A stretch of DNA of 64,000 bases from positions 62,001 to 126,000 of the forward strand of contig NZ_CP016948.1 in assembly GCF_001642805.2 (NCBI RefSeq), in the 5' to 3' direction. This document shows positions 33,890 to 44,969 of the stretch, piece by piece. Numbering within the stretch: position 1 is the first letter of the stretch; each line of letters starts with the position of its first letter. Below the pieces are notes generated by a model, which worked only from the letters and a program-made list of their open reading frames with translations, made no database searches and had not been told where the DNA came from. Source of the stretch: Serratia surfactantfaciens (GTDB taxonomy: Bacteria > Pseudomonadota > Gammaproteobacteria > Enterobacterales > Enterobacteriaceae). Made by a program: the position numbers and the translations under genes.

Positions 33890-35142
33890 TCAAGTCGACG
33901 GACAGAAAACTGGTAGTTGGACTGGAGATCGGTACTGCAAAAGTCTCCGCGTTGGTAGGGGAAGTTCTGCCCGATGGCATGGTCAACATTATCGGGGTGG
34001 GCAGCTGCCCGTCTCGCGGCATGGATAAGGGCGGCGTAAACGACCTGGAGTCGGTGGTGAAGTGCGTGCAGCGCGCCATCGATCAGGCCGAGCTGATGGC
34101 GGACTGCCAGATCTCTTCGGTGTACCTGGCGCTGTCGGGCAAACACATCAGCTGCCAGAACGAAATCGGCATGGTGCCTATTTCGGAAGAGGAAGTGACG
34201 CAGGACGACGTGGAGAACGTGGTGCATACCGCCAAATCGGTGCGCGTGCGCGACGAACACCGTATCCTGCACGTGATTCCTCAGGAATACGCCATCGATT
34301 ATCAGGAAGGCATCAAAAACCCGGTTGGGCTGTCCGGCGTGCGCATGCAGGCCAAGGTGCATCTGATTACCTGCCATAACGATATGGCGAAGAACATCGT
34401 CAAGGCCGTGGAACGTTGCGGCCTGAAAGTTGACCAACTTATTTTTGCCGGTCTGGCCGCGAGTTACGCGGTGCTGACCGAAGATGAACGCGAACTCGGC
34501 GTTTGCGTGGTGGATATCGGCGGCGGCACCATGGATATGGCGGTGTACACCGGCGGTGCGCTGCGCCACACCAAAGTGATCCCTTACGCCGGGAACGTGG
34601 TCACCAGCGATATCGCTTACGCCTTCGGCACGCCGCCGACCGACGCGGAAGCGATTAAAGTTCGACACGGCTGTGCGCTTGGGTCGATTGTTAGCAAGGA
34701 TGAGAATGTAGAGGTGCCTAGCGTCGGGGGACGTCCTCCGCGCAGTCTGCAAAGACAGACGCTGGCTGAAGTCATTGAGCCACGCTACACCGAACTGTTG
34801 AATCTGGTTAACGATGAAATTTTGCAATTGCAGGAGCAACTGCGTCAGCAAGGGGTGAAGCATCATCTGGCGGCAGGTATCGTGCTGACCGGTGGTGCCG
34901 CCCAGATTGATGGCCTGGCAGCCTGTGCGCAACGGGTGTTCCACACTCAGGTACGCATCGGCCAACCCTTGAACATCACGGGTCTGACGGATTATGCGCA
35001 GGAGCCTTACTACTCAACGGCGGTAGGTCTGCTGCACTATGGAAAAGAGTCTCACCTGAGCGGTGAGACAGAAGTAGAAAAACGCGCCTCGGTGGGCAAT
35101 TGGTTTAAACGCATCAATAGCTGGCTGAGAAAAGAGTTTTAA
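33886..35142 (+). CDS. ftsA: Cell division protein FtsA
   Basis: Actin-like ATPase that tethers FtsZ filaments to the membrane and recruits later proteins. The 418 aa protein shows [20 protein letters not shown] (phosphate 1), [20 protein letters not shown] (phosphate 2), [15 protein letters not shown] (adenosine), and a C-terminal amphipathic membrane helix ([15 protein letters not shown]). Codon use around 34660-34870 departs from that of the neighbours. In E. coli, promoters of ftsZ lie inside ftsA, so this may reflect regulatory constraint. Length is close to E. coli (420). Confidence 0.98.
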   Translation: MIKSTDRKLVVGLEIGTAKVSALVGEVLPDGMVNIIGVGSCPSRGMDKGGVNDLESVVKCVQRAIDQAELMADCQISSVYLALSGKHISCQNEIGMVPISEEEVTQDDVENVVHTAKSVRVRDEHRILHVIPQEYAIDYQEGIKNPVGLSGVRMQAKVHLITCHNDMAKNIVKAVERCGLKVDQLIFAGLAASYAVLTEDERELGVCVVDIGGGTMDMAVYTGGALRHTKVIPYAGNVVTSDIAYAFGTPPTDAEAIKVRHGCALGSIVSKDENVEVPSVGGRPPRSLQRQTLAEVIEPRYTELLNLVNDEILQLQEQLRQQGVKHHLAAGIVLTGGAAQIDGLAACAQRVFHTQVRIGQPLNITGLTDYAQEPYYSTAVGLLHYGKESHLSGETEVEKRASVGNWFKRINSWLRKEF

Positions 35143-35154
35143 TGTTTCAACAAA

Positions 35155-35186
35155 GAGATCATGCTGAGTAATCTTTTTATGATCTC
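35155..35186 (+). repeat. Inverted repeat in the ftsA-ftsZ spacer
   Basis: Perfect eight-base inverted repeat GAGATCAT / ATGATCTC separated by 16 bases, ending 30 bases before the ftsZ ATG. It lacks a T-run, so it is not a normal terminator. It could be an RNA stem affecting ftsZ translation or processing, or a DNA-binding site. Confidence 0.6.
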
Positions 35187-35216
35187 GCAGCGACAGGCAC
35201 AAAACGGAGAGAAACT

Positions 35217-36371
35217 ATGTTTGAACCAATGGAACTAACCAATGACGCGGTGATTAAAGTCATCGGCGTCGGCGGCGGCGGTGGCAACGCCGTTGAACAC
35301 ATGGTGCGCGAGCGCATCGAAGGTGTTGAATTCTTCGCTGTGAACACGGACGCCCAGGCGCTCCGCAAAACGGCGGTTGGCCAAACCATCCAGATTGGTA
35401 GCGGTATTACCAAAGGTCTGGGTGCGGGCGCGAACCCTGAAGTGGGTCGCAATTCAGCGGAAGAAGACCGCGAAGCCCTGCGCGCAGCGCTGGACGGCGC
35501 AGACATGGTCTTCATCGCGGCCGGCATGGGCGGCGGTACCGGTACCGGTGCGGCGCCAGTGGTGGCTGAAGTGGCTAAAGATTTGGGTATTCTGACCGTG
35601 GCCGTGGTGACCAAGCCTTTCAACTTCGAAGGCAAAAAGCGCATGGCATTCGCGGAGCAGGGTATCGCTGAACTGTCCAAACACGTGGACTCGCTGATCA
35701 CCATCCCGAACGACAAACTGTTGAAAGTTCTGGGTCGTGGCATCTCTCTGCTGGACGCGTTCGGCGCGGCCAACGACGTGCTGAAAGGCGCGGTGCAGGG
35801 TATCGCCGAGCTGATCACCCGTCCGGGCCTGATGAACGTCGACTTCGCCGACGTGCGCACCGTGATGTCCGAAATGGGCTACGCGATGATGGGTTCCGGC
35901 GTCGCTTGCGGTGAAGACCGCGCCGAAGAAGCGGCCGAAATGGCGATCTCCAGCCCGCTGCTGGAAGACATCGATCTGTCTGGCGCGCGCGGCGTGCTGG
36001 TCAACATCACCGCCGGCTTCGACCTGCGTCTGGATGAGTTCGAAACCGTGGGTAACACCATCCGCGCGTTCGCCTCCGACAACGCGACCGTGGTTATCGG
36101 TACCTCGCTGGATCCGGAAATGAACGACGAACTGCGCGTCACCGTGGTGGCGACCGGTATCGGCATGGACAAGCGTCCTGAAATCACCCTGGTGACCAAT
36201 AAGCAGGCCAGCCAGCCGGTGATGGATCACCGTTACCAGCAGCACGGTATGTCGCCTCTGCCGCAGGAAGTGAAACCTGCCGCCAAGGTGGTCAACGACC
36301 AAGCTGCGCAGCCGAATAAAGAGCCCGACTATCTTGATATTCCAGCCTTCCTGCGTAAACAGGCAGACTAA
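35217..36371 (+). CDS. ftsZ: Cell division GTPase FtsZ
   Basis: Tubulin homologue that polymerises into the Z ring. The 384 aa protein (E. coli 383) has the tubulin signature [10 protein letters not shown] at about residues 104-113, the nucleotide-binding N-terminal [13 protein letters not shown], and the synergy region. A flexible linker leads to the conserved C-terminal peptide [14 protein letters not shown] that binds FtsA, ZipA and MinC. The start is preceded by GGAGAG. It lies 74 bases after ftsA, in a spacer containing an inverted repeat. Confidence 0.99.
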   Translation: MFEPMELTNDAVIKVIGVGGGGGNAVEHMVRERIEGVEFFAVNTDAQALRKTAVGQTIQIGSGITKGLGAGANPEVGRNSAEEDREALRAALDGADMVFIAAGMGGGTGTGAAPVVAEVAKDLGILTVAVVTKPFNFEGKKRMAFAEQGIAELSKHVDSLITIPNDKLLKVLGRGISLLDAFGAANDVLKGAVQGIAELITRPGLMNVDFADVRTVMSEMGYAMMGSGVACGEDRAEEAAEMAISSPLLEDIDLSGARGVLVNITAGFDLRLDEFETVGNTIRAFASDNATVVIGTSLDPEMNDELRVTVVATGIGMDKRPEITLVTNKQASQPVMDHRYQQHGMSPLPQEVKPAAKVVNDQAAQPNKEPDYLDIPAFLRKQAD

Positions 36372-36386
36372 GAATATCCTGAGAAT

Positions 36387-37392
<1,006 letters not shown>

Positions 37393-37405
37393 GGTCTGAA
37401 TTCCT

Positions 37406-37457
37406 CGCCTGCGAGTAACGGCAGGCGTATCCCCTGAGAGCCTGAGCATTCAGGCTC
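37406..37457 (+). other. Two tandem hairpins downstream of lpxC
   Basis: CGCCTGC / GCAGGCG with an eight-base loop (37406-37427) is followed by GAGCCTGA / TCAGGCTC with a four-base loop (37438-37457). Neither is followed by a T-run, so they may stabilise the lpxC mRNA 3' end or attenuate transcription toward secM, rather than terminate fully. They also lie behind the minus-strand dciA-like gene. Confidence 0.55.
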
Positions 37458-37505
37458 ACGAGGGTGTGATGTCGGCTGCCCGATGTTTTGCAGTTGTGTC
37501 GCTGA

Positions 37506-38021
37506 TTACTTATCACGACTGGTTGTGTTGGTACCCTCTCCGGCCAATGCAGCCAGCCGTTCCAATATCTTGCGCAGTTTCTCCGGGCTACGGCTCGCCA
37601 ATCCCCTCAGCTCTTCTGCACTTTCCAGACTCAAATGGCGCATCGTCACGGGTTTTTCCGGCGCTTTTTCGGCGCTTTGCACTTGGTTGCTGCCTTTCGC
37701 CATCAAGGCCGGATTAATCCTGATGTCGATCGACGACAATGATGGTAGAATTTGCGCTCGTAGTGCAGACAGCAAAGCGGGTTGTTCGTAGCGCAAGCGC
37801 ATCATCCAACTGGCATTTGCTGTTTCGAGCACTAAAATACCCTGTCGGAAATTCGCGACGCGGCACCAGGGATGCAGGGGAGCGGGCAACAGGCCCTTCA
37901 CTGCACGGTTAAGCTTGAGCAGCGCCACCGCGCGTTGCTGGACGTTATGCAGCGGCCCTTTGCTGCCGGCAGACGCGTCGTCGAACAGGACATCTAATAA
38001 TTGTGGACGGCTATCGCGCAT
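37506..38021 (-). CDS. DUF721 / DciA-like protein
   Basis: 171 aa protein beginning MRDSRPQLLDVLFDDASAGS. Its N-terminal part (about residues 20-95, with LLKLNRAVKGLLPAPLHPWC, VANFRQGILVLETANASWMM and RLRYEQPALLSALR) fits the DUF721/DciA family; the C-terminus is less conserved and rich in Glu, Lys and Ser. DciA loads the replicative helicase DnaB in bacteria lacking DnaC. In several gammaproteobacteria its gene sits beside lpxC and secA, so this is the positional counterpart. Its role here is open, since enterobacteria normally use DnaC. I choose the ATG at 38021 (GGAG eight bases upstream) over a longer frame to 38189 that would overlap secM. Confidence 0.8.
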   Translation of the reverse strand: MRDSRPQLLDVLFDDASAGSKGPLHNVQQRAVALLKLNRAVKGLLPAPLHPWCRVANFRQGILVLETANASWMMRLRYEQPALLSALRAQILPSLSSIDIRINPALMAKGSNQVQSAEKAPEKPVTMRHLSLESAEELRGLASRSPEKLRKILERLAALAGEGTNTTSRDK

Positions 38022-38047
38022 AATGGGCTCCGGCGGATTATAAACTC

Positions 38048-38578
38048 GTGATCGGTATTCTAAATCGTTGGCGACAATTTGGCAGACGTTATTTCTGGCC
38101 CCATCTCCTGTTAGGGATGGTTGCGGCCACGCTTGGCGCGTCTTCCAATTTGTCCGGCGCTCCCGATCAGGCCGCACTGCCGAGCACATCGTCCAGCCTT
38201 AACCGGCAAAATTCGGCCAACGGCGCCTTCAACAGCCTGGCCCTGCTGCAGGACGCGCATCGCCGCCCTACCTTCAGCGTAGATTACTGGCAGCAGCATG
38301 CGCTGCGCACCGTCATTCGTCACCTCTCTTTCGCGCTGGCGCCGCAGGCGGTTTATGCGCGGGTGCAGGAGAGCGAAGCCGAAGCGGAACCCCCTTTGCA
38401 GGTGGCGCAACTGGCGCTGCTTTCTACTCTCAACGCGCTGCTGACGCACGAGCCGAAGCCGCCGACCATCATTCGTCACACACACCTTGAGGTGCTGCCA
38501 ACGCTGGCGCGGCACCAGACCGGCCTGTGGGTGGCGCAGGTACAGGGCATTCGTGCCGGGCCTGCCGCGCTCGTCTGA
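38048..38578 (+). CDS. secM: Secretion monitor SecM (translation-arrest regulator of secA)
   Basis: Exported regulatory peptide whose translation pauses when export fails, unmasking the secA ribosome site. The 176 aa frame uses a GTG start and opens like E. coli SecM ([20 protein letters not shown]), with a long basic-then-hydrophobic signal sequence. Near the end lies the arrest segment [12 protein letters not shown] (residues 161-172). Relative to the E. coli arrest motif F-x4-W-I-x4-GIRAGP, the Phe position is His156 and the Ile position is Val162. The frame lies 82 bases before secA, consistent with coupling. It starts only 26 bases from the divergent DUF721 gene. Confidence 0.95.
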   Translation: MIGILNRWRQFGRRYFWPHLLLGMVAATLGASSNLSGAPDQAALPSTSSSLNRQNSANGAFNSLALLQDAHRRPTFSVDYWQQHALRTVIRHLSFALAPQAVYARVQESEAEAEPPLQVAQLALLSTLNALLTHEPKPPTIIRHTHLEVLPTLARHQTGLWVAQVQGIRAGPAALV

Positions 38579-38660
38579 CTCCGCCCTTAGGGCACAAAAA
38601 CCATAAATAATAGCAAGTTGACTGCCGTATTCGGCCGTCATGACAGAGATATCAAACATC

Positions 38661-41369
38661 ATGTTAGTGAAATTATTAACCAAAGTTTTTGGTAGCCGTA
38701 ACGATCGTACCCTGCGCCGCATGCGCAAAGTGGTTGAGCAGATCAACCGCATGGAACCGGACATGGAAAAACTGTCCGATGACGAGCTGAAAGCGAAAAC
38801 CAACGAGTTCCGCGCGCGCCTGGAAAAGGGCGAGTCGCTGGAAAGCCTGATCCCCGAAGCCTTCGCCGTGGTGCGTGAGGCGAGCAAGCGCGTGTTCGGC
38901 ATGCGCCACTTCGACGTGCAGCTGCTGGGCGGCATGGTGCTGAACGACCGCTGCATCGCCGAGATGCGCACCGGTGAAGGTAAAACCCTGACCGCGACGC
39001 TGCCGGCTTATCTGAACGCCCTGAGCGGCCGCGGCGTGCACGTCGTGACCGTCAACGACTACCTGGCGCAGCGCGACGCCGAAAACAACCGTCCGCTGTT
39101 CGAGTTCCTCGGCCTGAGCATCGGCATCAACCTGCCGGGCATGCCGGCGCCGGCCAAGCGCGAAGCTTACGCCGCCGACATCACCTACGGCACCAACAAC
39201 GAATACGGCTTCGACTACCTGCGCGACAACATGGCGTTCAGCCCGGAAGAGCGCGTGCAGCGCAAACTGCACTATGCGCTGGTGGATGAGGTGGACTCCA
39301 TCCTGATCGATGAAGCGCGTACGCCGCTGATCATCTCCGGCCCGGCCGAAGACAGCTCCGAGATGTACATCAAGGTCAACAAGCTGATCCCTAAACTGAT
39401 CCGCCAGGAAAAAGAAGACTCCGACACCTTCAAGGGTGAAGGGCACTTCTCGGTGGATGAAAAGGCGCGTCAGGTGCACCTGACCGAACGCGGCCTGATC
39501 CTGATCGAAGAGATGCTGGTGGAAGCCGGCATCATGGATGAAGGCGAGTCGCTGTACTCACCGACCAACATCATGCTGATGCACCACGTGACCGCCGCGC
39601 TGCGCGCCCACGTGCTGTTCACCCGCGACGTCGATTACATCGTGAAAGACGGCGAAGTGATCATCGTTGACGAACACACCGGCCGTACCATGCAGGGCCG
39701 CCGTTGGTCCGATGGTCTGCACCAGGCGGTGGAAGCCAAAGAAGGCGTGGAGATCCAGAACGAGAACCAGACGCTGGCTTCGATCACCTTCCAGAACTAC
39801 TTCCGTCTGTACGAGAAGCTGGCCGGCATGACCGGTACCGCCGATACCGAAGCCTTCGAATTCAGCTCGATCTACAAGCTGGACACCATCGTGGTACCCA
39901 CCAACCGTCCGATGATCCGTAAGGACATGCCGGATCTGGTGTACATGACCGAGAAAGAGAAGATCGGCGCCATCATCGAAGACATCCGCGAGCGCACCGC
40001 CAAAGGCCAGCCTGTGCTGGTGGGCACCATCTCAATCGAGAAATCCGAAGTGGTTTCCCATGAGCTGACCAAAGCGGGCATCGAGCACAAGGTGCTGAAC
40101 GCCAAATTCCACGCCATGGAAGCGGACATCGTCGCCCAGGCCGGCCAGAGCGGCGCGGTGACCATCGCCACCAACATGGCGGGCCGTGGTACCGATATCG
40201 TGCTGGGCGGCAGCTGGCAGGCCGAAGTGGCGCTGCTGGAAGCGCCGACCGAAGAGCAGATCGAAGCCATCAAAGCCGCCTGGAAAGTGCGCCACGACGC
40301 GGTGCTGGCGGCGGGCGGCCTGCATATCATCGGTACCGAGCGCCATGAATCGCGCCGTATCGATAACCAGCTGCGCGGCCGTTCCGGTCGTCAGGGCGAC
40401 GCCGGTTCATCCCGCTTCTACCTGTCGATGGAAGATGCCCTGATGCGCATCTTCGCCTCGGATCGCGTGTCCGGCATGATGCGTAAACTGGGTATGAAAG
40501 AAGGCGAAGCGATTGAGCACCCGTGGGTGACCAAGGCGATCGCCAACGCCCAGCGCAAGGTGGAGAGCCGCAACTTCGACATCCGTAAGCAACTGCTGGA
40601 ATACGACGACGTCGCCAACGATCAGCGTCGCGCCATCTACAGCCAGCGTAACGAATTGCTGGACGTGTCCGATGTGAGCGAAACCATCGCCAGCATCCGT
40701 GAGGACGTGTTCAAGAGTACCATCGACAACTACATCACACCGCAATCGCTGGAAGAAGAGTGGGACATTCAGGGGCTGGAAGAGCGCCTGAAGAACGACT
40801 TCGATCTGGAGATGCCGATCGCACAATGGCTGGACAAAGAGCCGGAGCTGCACGAAGAAACGCTGCGCGAACGCATTTTGGAGAACGCCAAAGAGCAGTA
40901 CCAGCGTAAGGAAGAAGTGGTCGGCAGCGAAATGATGCGCAACTTCGAGAAGGGCGTGATGCTGCAGACGCTGGACTCCCTGTGGAAAGAGCACCTGGCG
41001 GCGATGGACTACCTGCGTCAGGGCATCCACCTGCGCGGTTATGCGCAGAAGGATCCGAAGCAGGAGTACAAGCGTGAATCCTTCAACATGTTCGCCACCA
41101 TGCTGGAATCGCTGAAATACGAAGTGATCAGCGTGCTGAGCAAGGTACAGGTGCGGATGCCGGAAGAGGTGGAGGCGCTGGAACAGCAGCGTCGTGAAGA
41201 GGCTGAGCGCCTGGCACAGCACCAACAGCTGAGCCACCACGACGAAAACGCGCTGGTGACCGAAGATCCGAATGCCCCGGCGATCGCCGAGCGTAAAGTG
41301 GGCCGCAACGATCCTTGCCCATGCGGCTCCGGCAAGAAGTTCAAGCAGTGCCACGGCCGCCTGCAGTAA
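38661..41369 (+). CDS. secA: Preprotein translocase ATPase SecA
   Basis: Motor ATPase that pushes preproteins through SecYEG. The 902 aa protein (E. coli 901) starts [20 protein letters not shown]. It has Walker [18 protein letters not shown] (about residue 102), the DEAD-like [16 protein letters not shown], the helicase motif [12 protein letters not shown] with [20 protein letters not shown], and the C-terminal zinc-binding [14 protein letters not shown] that binds SecB and lipid. I choose the ATG at 38661; a start at 38640 would add seven residues. Expression is expected to be set by secM arrest. Confidence 0.98.
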   Translation: MLVKLLTKVFGSRNDRTLRRMRKVVEQINRMEPDMEKLSDDELKAKTNEFRARLEKGESLESLIPEAFAVVREASKRVFGMRHFDVQLLGGMVLNDRCIAEMRTGEGKTLTATLPAYLNALSGRGVHVVTVNDYLAQRDAENNRPLFEFLGLSIGINLPGMPAPAKREAYAADITYGTNNEYGFDYLRDNMAFSPEERVQRKLHYALVDEVDSILIDEARTPLIISGPAEDSSEMYIKVNKLIPKLIRQEKEDSDTFKGEGHFSVDEKARQVHLTERGLILIEEMLVEAGIMDEGESLYSPTNIMLMHHVTAALRAHVLFTRDVDYIVKDGEVIIVDEHTGRTMQGRRWSDGLHQAVEAKEGVEIQNENQTLASITFQNYFRLYEKLAGMTGTADTEAFEFSSIYKLDTIVVPTNRPMIRKDMPDLVYMTEKEKIGAIIEDIRERTAKGQPVLVGTISIEKSEVVSHELTKAGIEHKVLNAKFHAMEADIVAQAGQSGAVTIATNMAGRGTDIVLGGSWQAEVALLEAPTEEQIEAIKAAWKVRHDAVLAAGGLHIIGTERHESRRIDNQLRGRSGRQGDAGSSRFYLSMEDALMRIFASDRVSGMMRKLGMKEGEAIEHPWVTKAIANAQRKVESRNFDIRKQLLEYDDVANDQRRAIYSQRNELLDVSDVSETIASIREDVFKSTIDNYITPQSLEEEWDIQGLEERLKNDFDLEMPIAQWLDKEPELHEETLRERILENAKEQYQRKEEVVGSEMMRNFEKGVMLQTLDSLWKEHLAAMDYLRQGIHLRGYAQKDPKQEYKRESFNMFATMLESLKYEVISVLSKVQVRMPEEVEALEQQRREEAERLAQHQQLSHHDENALVTEDPNAPAIAERKVGRNDPCPCGSGKKFKQCHGRLQ

Positions 41370-41397
41370 TGCCGGCCGCGGTTAACCGATAACATCC

Positions 41398-41428
41398 AGG
41401 GGTTCAGCTTGCTGAGCCCCTGTTTTTT
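41398..41428 (+). terminator. Hairpin terminator after secA
   Basis: Stem AGGGGTTCAGC / GCTGAGCCCCT (one G-U pair) with a minimal loop, followed by GTTTTTT. It lies between secA and mutT; some readthrough may feed mutT. Confidence 0.9.
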
Positions 41429-41449
41429 GGCACCCATCAGGAGGGTGAG

Positions 41450-41854
41450 ATGAAACATCTGAATATCGCCGTGGGCATTATCCGCAATGCTCAACAGGAG
41501 ATCTTTATTACCCGCCGCGCCGCCGATGCGCACATGGCCGGTTTTTGGGAGTTTCCCGGCGGCAAGATCGAACAGGGTGAAACACCTGAACAGGCGCTGA
41601 GCCGTGAGCTGCGTGAAGAGACCGGTATCGAAGCCGAGCGCGCCGAACTGCTGGAGGTGGTGGAGCATCGCTTCAGCGATCGCATCGTGACGCTGAATTT
41701 TTATCTGGTTGAGCGTTGGGCGGGCGAGCCGTTTGGCCGCGAGGGGCAACCGATGCGCTGGGTCAAACAGGCGGAGCTGCAAGAAGAGGAGTTCCCGGAA
41801 GCCAACGCCGGTATTATCCAACTGCTGGTGGCACAGGCGAACGCCGCGCAATAA
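41450..41854 (+). CDS. mutT: 8-oxo-dGTP pyrophosphohydrolase MutT
   Basis: Nudix hydrolase that clears 8-oxo-dGTP and 8-oxo-GTP and so prevents A:T to C:G mutations. The 134 aa protein has the Nudix box from G38 (GKIEQGETPEQALSRELREE then TGIE). The N-terminal segment IAVGIIRNAQQEIFITRRAA and FWEFPGGK are characteristic of MutT. It starts with ATG after GGAGGGTG. Confidence 0.97.
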   Translation: MKHLNIAVGIIRNAQQEIFITRRAADAHMAGFWEFPGGKIEQGETPEQALSRELREETGIEAERAELLEVVEHRFSDRIVTLNFYLVERWAGEPFGREGQPMRWVKQAELQEEEFPEANAGIIQLLVAQANAAQ

Positions 41855-41861
41855 CAAGATT

Positions 41862-41881
41862 GGCCTGGCGGGCGCCAGGCC
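41862..41881 (-). terminator. Hairpin between convergent mutT and yacG
   Basis: Perfect eight-base-pair stem GGCCTGGC / GCCAGGCC with a GGGC loop between two genes that converge. T-runs are weak on both strands; a bidirectional role is likely, but termination strength is unclear. Confidence 0.55.
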
Positions 41882-41893
41882 TTCAACCGGCGA

Positions 41894-42085
41894 CTAGCGG
41901 TCGTCGAGTTCGCTCCAGTCTTCGCTTTCCGACAGATCGCTGTTGCTCGGAATACGCTTCTCTTCATCGGCCCATTCGCCAAGATCGATCAGCTGGCAGC
42001 GCTTGCTGCAAAACGGCCGGAACGGGCTGACTTCGCCCCAAACCACGCCGGTGCCACAGGTTGGGCATTTCACTACGGTCGTCAT
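41894..42085 (-). CDS. yacG: DNA gyrase inhibitor YacG
   Basis: Small zinc-finger protein of 63 aa that in E. coli binds GyrB and blocks DNA binding by gyrase. The four zinc cysteines are visible as CPTCG (C7, C10) and FCSKRC (C26, C30), followed by the conserved [16 protein letters not shown] and an acidic C-terminus. It lies downstream of zapD on the same strand, as in E. coli. Confidence 0.96.
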   Translation of the reverse strand: MTTVVKCPTCGTGVVWGEVSPFRPFCSKRCQLIDLGEWADEEKRIPSNSDLSESEDWSELDDR

Positions 42086-42136
42086 AACGGTTCCTTACGC
42101 CTTCTGACAGTGCTGAGAAGGCTTTCTTTCACGGGT

Positions 42137-42889
42137 TCAACAACAGGCCAGTTCGAACGTCAGGCGTTCAGGCACCACGCCGTTTTCACTGTCGAGCGGC
42201 AGGAAACGGATGGCGTAACGCGTCTTGTGGCCGGAAATCTGCGGATAAAGCTGCGGCGCCAGATGGAGACGCAGACGCAGCAGATCCGCCCCTTCGGCGT
42301 TGTCCTGGAAAAAGCCGTTCAGGCTGATTTGGTTGCGGAACGGCCCGGATTGACGGATCAGATCCAACACCATGATCAACGCTTGATTCAGCGGCTCCAG
42401 CGATTGCAGCCAGGCGGCGACGTCGGCGTCGCGATCCTGCTGCGGCGCGTGCATCCACATGTGCAGGGTCGGCAGATCGAAGCTGCAGCAGCCGCCAGGG
42501 ATGTTCAGCCGCTGGCGTACCAGGGCGATCAGCCGATCTTCACGCAGCGCCTGACCGAGGCGCGGTGCCGCCATCAGCGCTGATGAACGCGACTTCAGCT
42601 GGCCGCGCAGCTGATCGATCAGCGCCATATCCACGCCCGGCACATCGGCCCAGGCCAACAGTTTCTGCTGCTGACGTTCCAGCTCCTTGAGCAGTTCGGT
42701 GCGCACCTCGCCACGCTCCAGTACGTCCAGCAAATCGGAGACGGTACGGAAAAAGGTGAGGGCGATGGCGGTTTCACTCAGGGCACGTTGGCCGTGCAGC
42801 TGTTGCAGCAGAAATTCGATGCGCAGCCAGGTGCGCATCTTCTCATTCAGCGGGTGTTCAAAGAGAACGGTTGGGGAAACATCACTCAT
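42137..42889 (-). CDS. zapD: Cell division protein ZapD
   Basis: FtsZ-associated protein that bundles FtsZ filaments through the FtsZ C-terminus. The 250 aa product (E. coli 247) contains [19 protein letters not shown] at the N-terminus, [20 protein letters not shown], and the central [20 protein letters not shown]. Ends RLTFELACC as in E. coli. Six bases separate it from coaE upstream. Confidence 0.97.
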   Translation of the reverse strand: MSDVSPTVLFEHPLNEKMRTWLRIEFLLQQLHGQRALSETAIALTFFRTVSDLLDVLERGEVRTELLKELERQQQKLLAWADVPGVDMALIDQLRGQLKSRSSALMAAPRLGQALREDRLIALVRQRLNIPGGCCSFDLPTLHMWMHAPQQDRDADVAAWLQSLEPLNQALIMVLDLIRQSGPFRNQISLNGFFQDNAEGADLLRLRLHLAPQLYPQISGHKTRYAIRFLPLDSENGVVPERLTFELACC

Positions 42890-42894
42890 GCAGT

Positions 42895-43509
42895 TTAATC
42901 CTGTTGGGGCGCTGTTGCCGCCAGTTCAAGGTAGCGACGATGCAGTGCGGCGACCCGTGGCTCTATCCCCTGAGCGGCGCCGCTGTTGTCAATAATGTCA
43001 TCCGCCACGGCGAGGCGCTGCTGGCGCGTGGCCTGGGCGGCGAGAATGCTTTGCGCTTGCTCACGGCTGACGCCGTCGCGCGCGATGGTGCGAGCCAACT
43101 GGGTTTCGGCATCGACGTCGATCACCAGTACGCGATCGGCATGATCCTGCAGGCCGTTTTCCACCAGCAGCGGCACCACCCACAGCGCGTAAGGGCTGGC
43201 GGCCTGCGCCAGCTGGCGCTGGGTTTCGCGGTGTATCAGCGGATGCAGCAGTTGGTTCAGCCAGGCTTTGTCATCGGGGTGGCTGAAAATGCGCTGGCGC
43301 AGCGCAGCGCGGTTCAATGCGCCGTCGGGCAGCAACATTTCATTACCAAATCGTTCGGCGATCGTGGCCAAAGCAGGGGTGCCCGGCTCGACGACCTGAC
43401 GGGCGATCACGTCGGCATCGACGATGGTTGCGCCGTGGCGCGCGAAGGCGTTTGCGACGGTCGTTTTGCCGCTGCCTATGCCCCCGGTCAACGCAACAAT
43501 GTAGGCCAT
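42895..43509 (-). CDS. coaE: Dephospho-CoA kinase
   Basis: Final enzyme of coenzyme A synthesis, phosphorylating dephospho-CoA on the ribose. The 204 aa protein begins [20 protein letters not shown] with the P-loop GGIGSGKT, and shows [14 protein letters not shown] and the lid-region [20 protein letters not shown]. It lies upstream of zapD and yacG in a minus-strand operon. Confidence 0.97.
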   Translation of the reverse strand: MAYIVALTGGIGSGKTTVANAFARHGATIVDADVIARQVVEPGTPALATIAERFGNEMLLPDGALNRAALRQRIFSHPDDKAWLNQLLHPLIHRETQRQLAQAASPYALWVVPLLVENGLQDHADRVLVIDVDAETQLARTIARDGVSREQAQSILAAQATRQQRLAVADDIIDNSGAAQGIEPRVAALHRRYLELAATAPQQD

Positions 43510-43871
43510 GGTGTTAGGTGCATCCGATGTTCATAAAAAAATAATAGACGAATCATAAAGCGATCGCGCAGAAGTGCAAGTCGACAGGCGGCGCTTGCGC
43601 GTCGGGCCTGCCAGGATGGCGAGAAAAAGCGCAGCGGCACGGCAAAAATGAGCGGACAATCACACTGCGGTTATGCAGGTAAATTTGTCGGATTGTAGCG
43701 TAAATAAAGGCGAATTCGCAGTCTTGTTCGGCGATTATTAGCGCGTATTATAACGTCACTGGAACTGGCATTAATCTCGCCGCCGCCTTTCCGCGTCACT
43801 GGAAAGCCGTCGGGCAGAGGTGCGAATATCCTCCTTGCGATCCGTCGCCATTAACCAGGAAATCATGAGTC
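43510..43871 (+). other. coaE-guaC divergent intergenic region
   Basis: About 360 bases between divergent genes. It is fairly GC-rich up to 43660 and then more AT-rich. I find one candidate promoter for guaC (43724-43751) and no gene. The coaE promoter should lie in the left part but was not identified. Confidence 0.45.
43724..43751 (+). promoter_or_regulatory. Candidate guaC promoter
   Basis: TTGTTC and TATTAT with a 16-base spacer, about 110 bases before the guaC ATG. Judged only by consensus, so it is tentative. Confidence 0.4.
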
Positions 43872-44915
43872 ATGCGTATTGAAGAAGATTTGAAGTTAGG
43901 CTTTAAAGACGTGCTGATCCGCCCTAAGCGTTCCACGCTGAAAAGCCGTTCAGAAGTTGAACTGGAACGCCAGTTTACCTTCAAGCATTCAGGTTGCAGC
44001 TGGTCCGGCGTGCCGATTATCGCCGCCAACATGGACACGGTAGGCACCTTCCGCATGGCCGAGGCCCTGGCTTCTTTCGACGTTCTCACCGCCGTACACA
44101 AACATTACAGCGTCGAGCAATGGGCTGACTTCGTGCAGCGCATGCCGGAATCGGTGCTGCGCCACGTGATGGTGTCCACCGGCACCTCCGAAGCCGATTT
44201 CGCCAAAATGCAGCAAATCCTGGCGCTGTCTCCGGTGCTGAAATTCATCTGTATCGACGTGGCCAACGGCTATTCAGAGCATTTTGTCGCCTTCCTGCAA
44301 AAAGCGCGCGAAGCCTGTCCGAATCACGTGATCTGCGCCGGCAACGTGGTGACCGGCGAGATGGTGGAGGAGCTTATCCTTTCCGGCGCCGACATCGTTA
44401 AGGTCGGCATCGGCCCGGGTTCAGTATGCACCACTCGCGTGAAAACCGGCGTGGGCTACCCACAGCTGTCGGCGGTGATCGAATGCGCCGACGCGGCCCA
44501 CGGGCTGGGTGGCCAAATCGTCAGCGACGGCGGCTGCTCGGTGCCGGGCGATGTCGCCAAAGCCTTCGGCGGCGGCGCTGACTTCGTGATGCTGGGCGGC
44601 ATGCTGGCCGGTCACGACGAATGCGAAGGCACCGTCGTGGAAGAGAACGGCGAGAAGTTCATGCTGTTCTACGGCATGAGCTCCGAGTCGGCGATGAAGC
44701 GCCACGTCGGCGGCGTCGCGGAGTATCGCGCGGCCGAAGGCAAAACCGTCAAGCTGCCGCTGCGTGGCGAGGTGGAGTTTACCGTGCGCGATATCTTGGG
44801 CGGCCTGCGTTCCGCCTGTACCTACGTCGGCGCCGAGCGCCTGAAAGAGCTGACCAAGCGCACCACCTTCATCCGCGTGGCGGAGCAGGAAAACCGCGTC
44901 TTCGGCAGCAAATAA
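43872..44915 (+). CDS. guaC: GMP reductase
   Basis: NADPH-dependent enzyme that deaminates GMP to IMP, allowing conversion of guanine to adenine nucleotides. The 347 aa protein begins [20 protein letters not shown]. It has the catalytic loop [17 protein letters not shown] with Cys186, and the phosphate-binding [19 protein letters not shown]. No CBS domains are present, which separates it from IMP dehydrogenase. Transcribed away from coaE and converging on hofC. Confidence 0.98.
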   Translation: MRIEEDLKLGFKDVLIRPKRSTLKSRSEVELERQFTFKHSGCSWSGVPIIAANMDTVGTFRMAEALASFDVLTAVHKHYSVEQWADFVQRMPESVLRHVMVSTGTSEADFAKMQQILALSPVLKFICIDVANGYSEHFVAFLQKAREACPNHVICAGNVVTGEMVEELILSGADIVKVGIGPGSVCTTRVKTGVGYPQLSAVIECADAAHGLGGQIVSDGGCSVPGDVAKAFGGGADFVMLGGMLAGHDECEGTVVEENGEKFMLFYGMSSESAMKRHVGGVAEYRAAEGKTVKLPLRGEVEFTVRDILGGLRSACTYVGAERLKELTKRTTFIRVAEQENRVFGSK

Positions 44916-44931
44916 ACCGCACCTTGCATTC

Positions 44932-44966
44932 GGGCGTCGCACAGCGCGGCGCCCGCTATCCTTTTT
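44932..44966 (+). terminator. Probable terminator between guaC and hofC
   Basis: Nine-base-pair stem GGGCGTCGC / GCGGCGCCC (one G-U pair) with loop ACAGC, followed shortly by CTTTTT. It lies between two converging genes, so it could serve both. Confidence 0.65.
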
Positions 44967-44969
44967 CCC

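Noticed and set aside
38022..38189. N-terminal extension of the DUF721 protein to 38189
   Set aside because: It would overlap the secM signal-sequence region, whereas the ATG at 38021 has a well-placed GGAG and fits the family start.
42093..42116. Hairpin GCCTTCT / AGAAGGC between zapD and yacG as a terminator
   Set aside because: The minus strand has no T-run after it and the two genes are normally co-transcribed. It may only be a weak mRNA stem.
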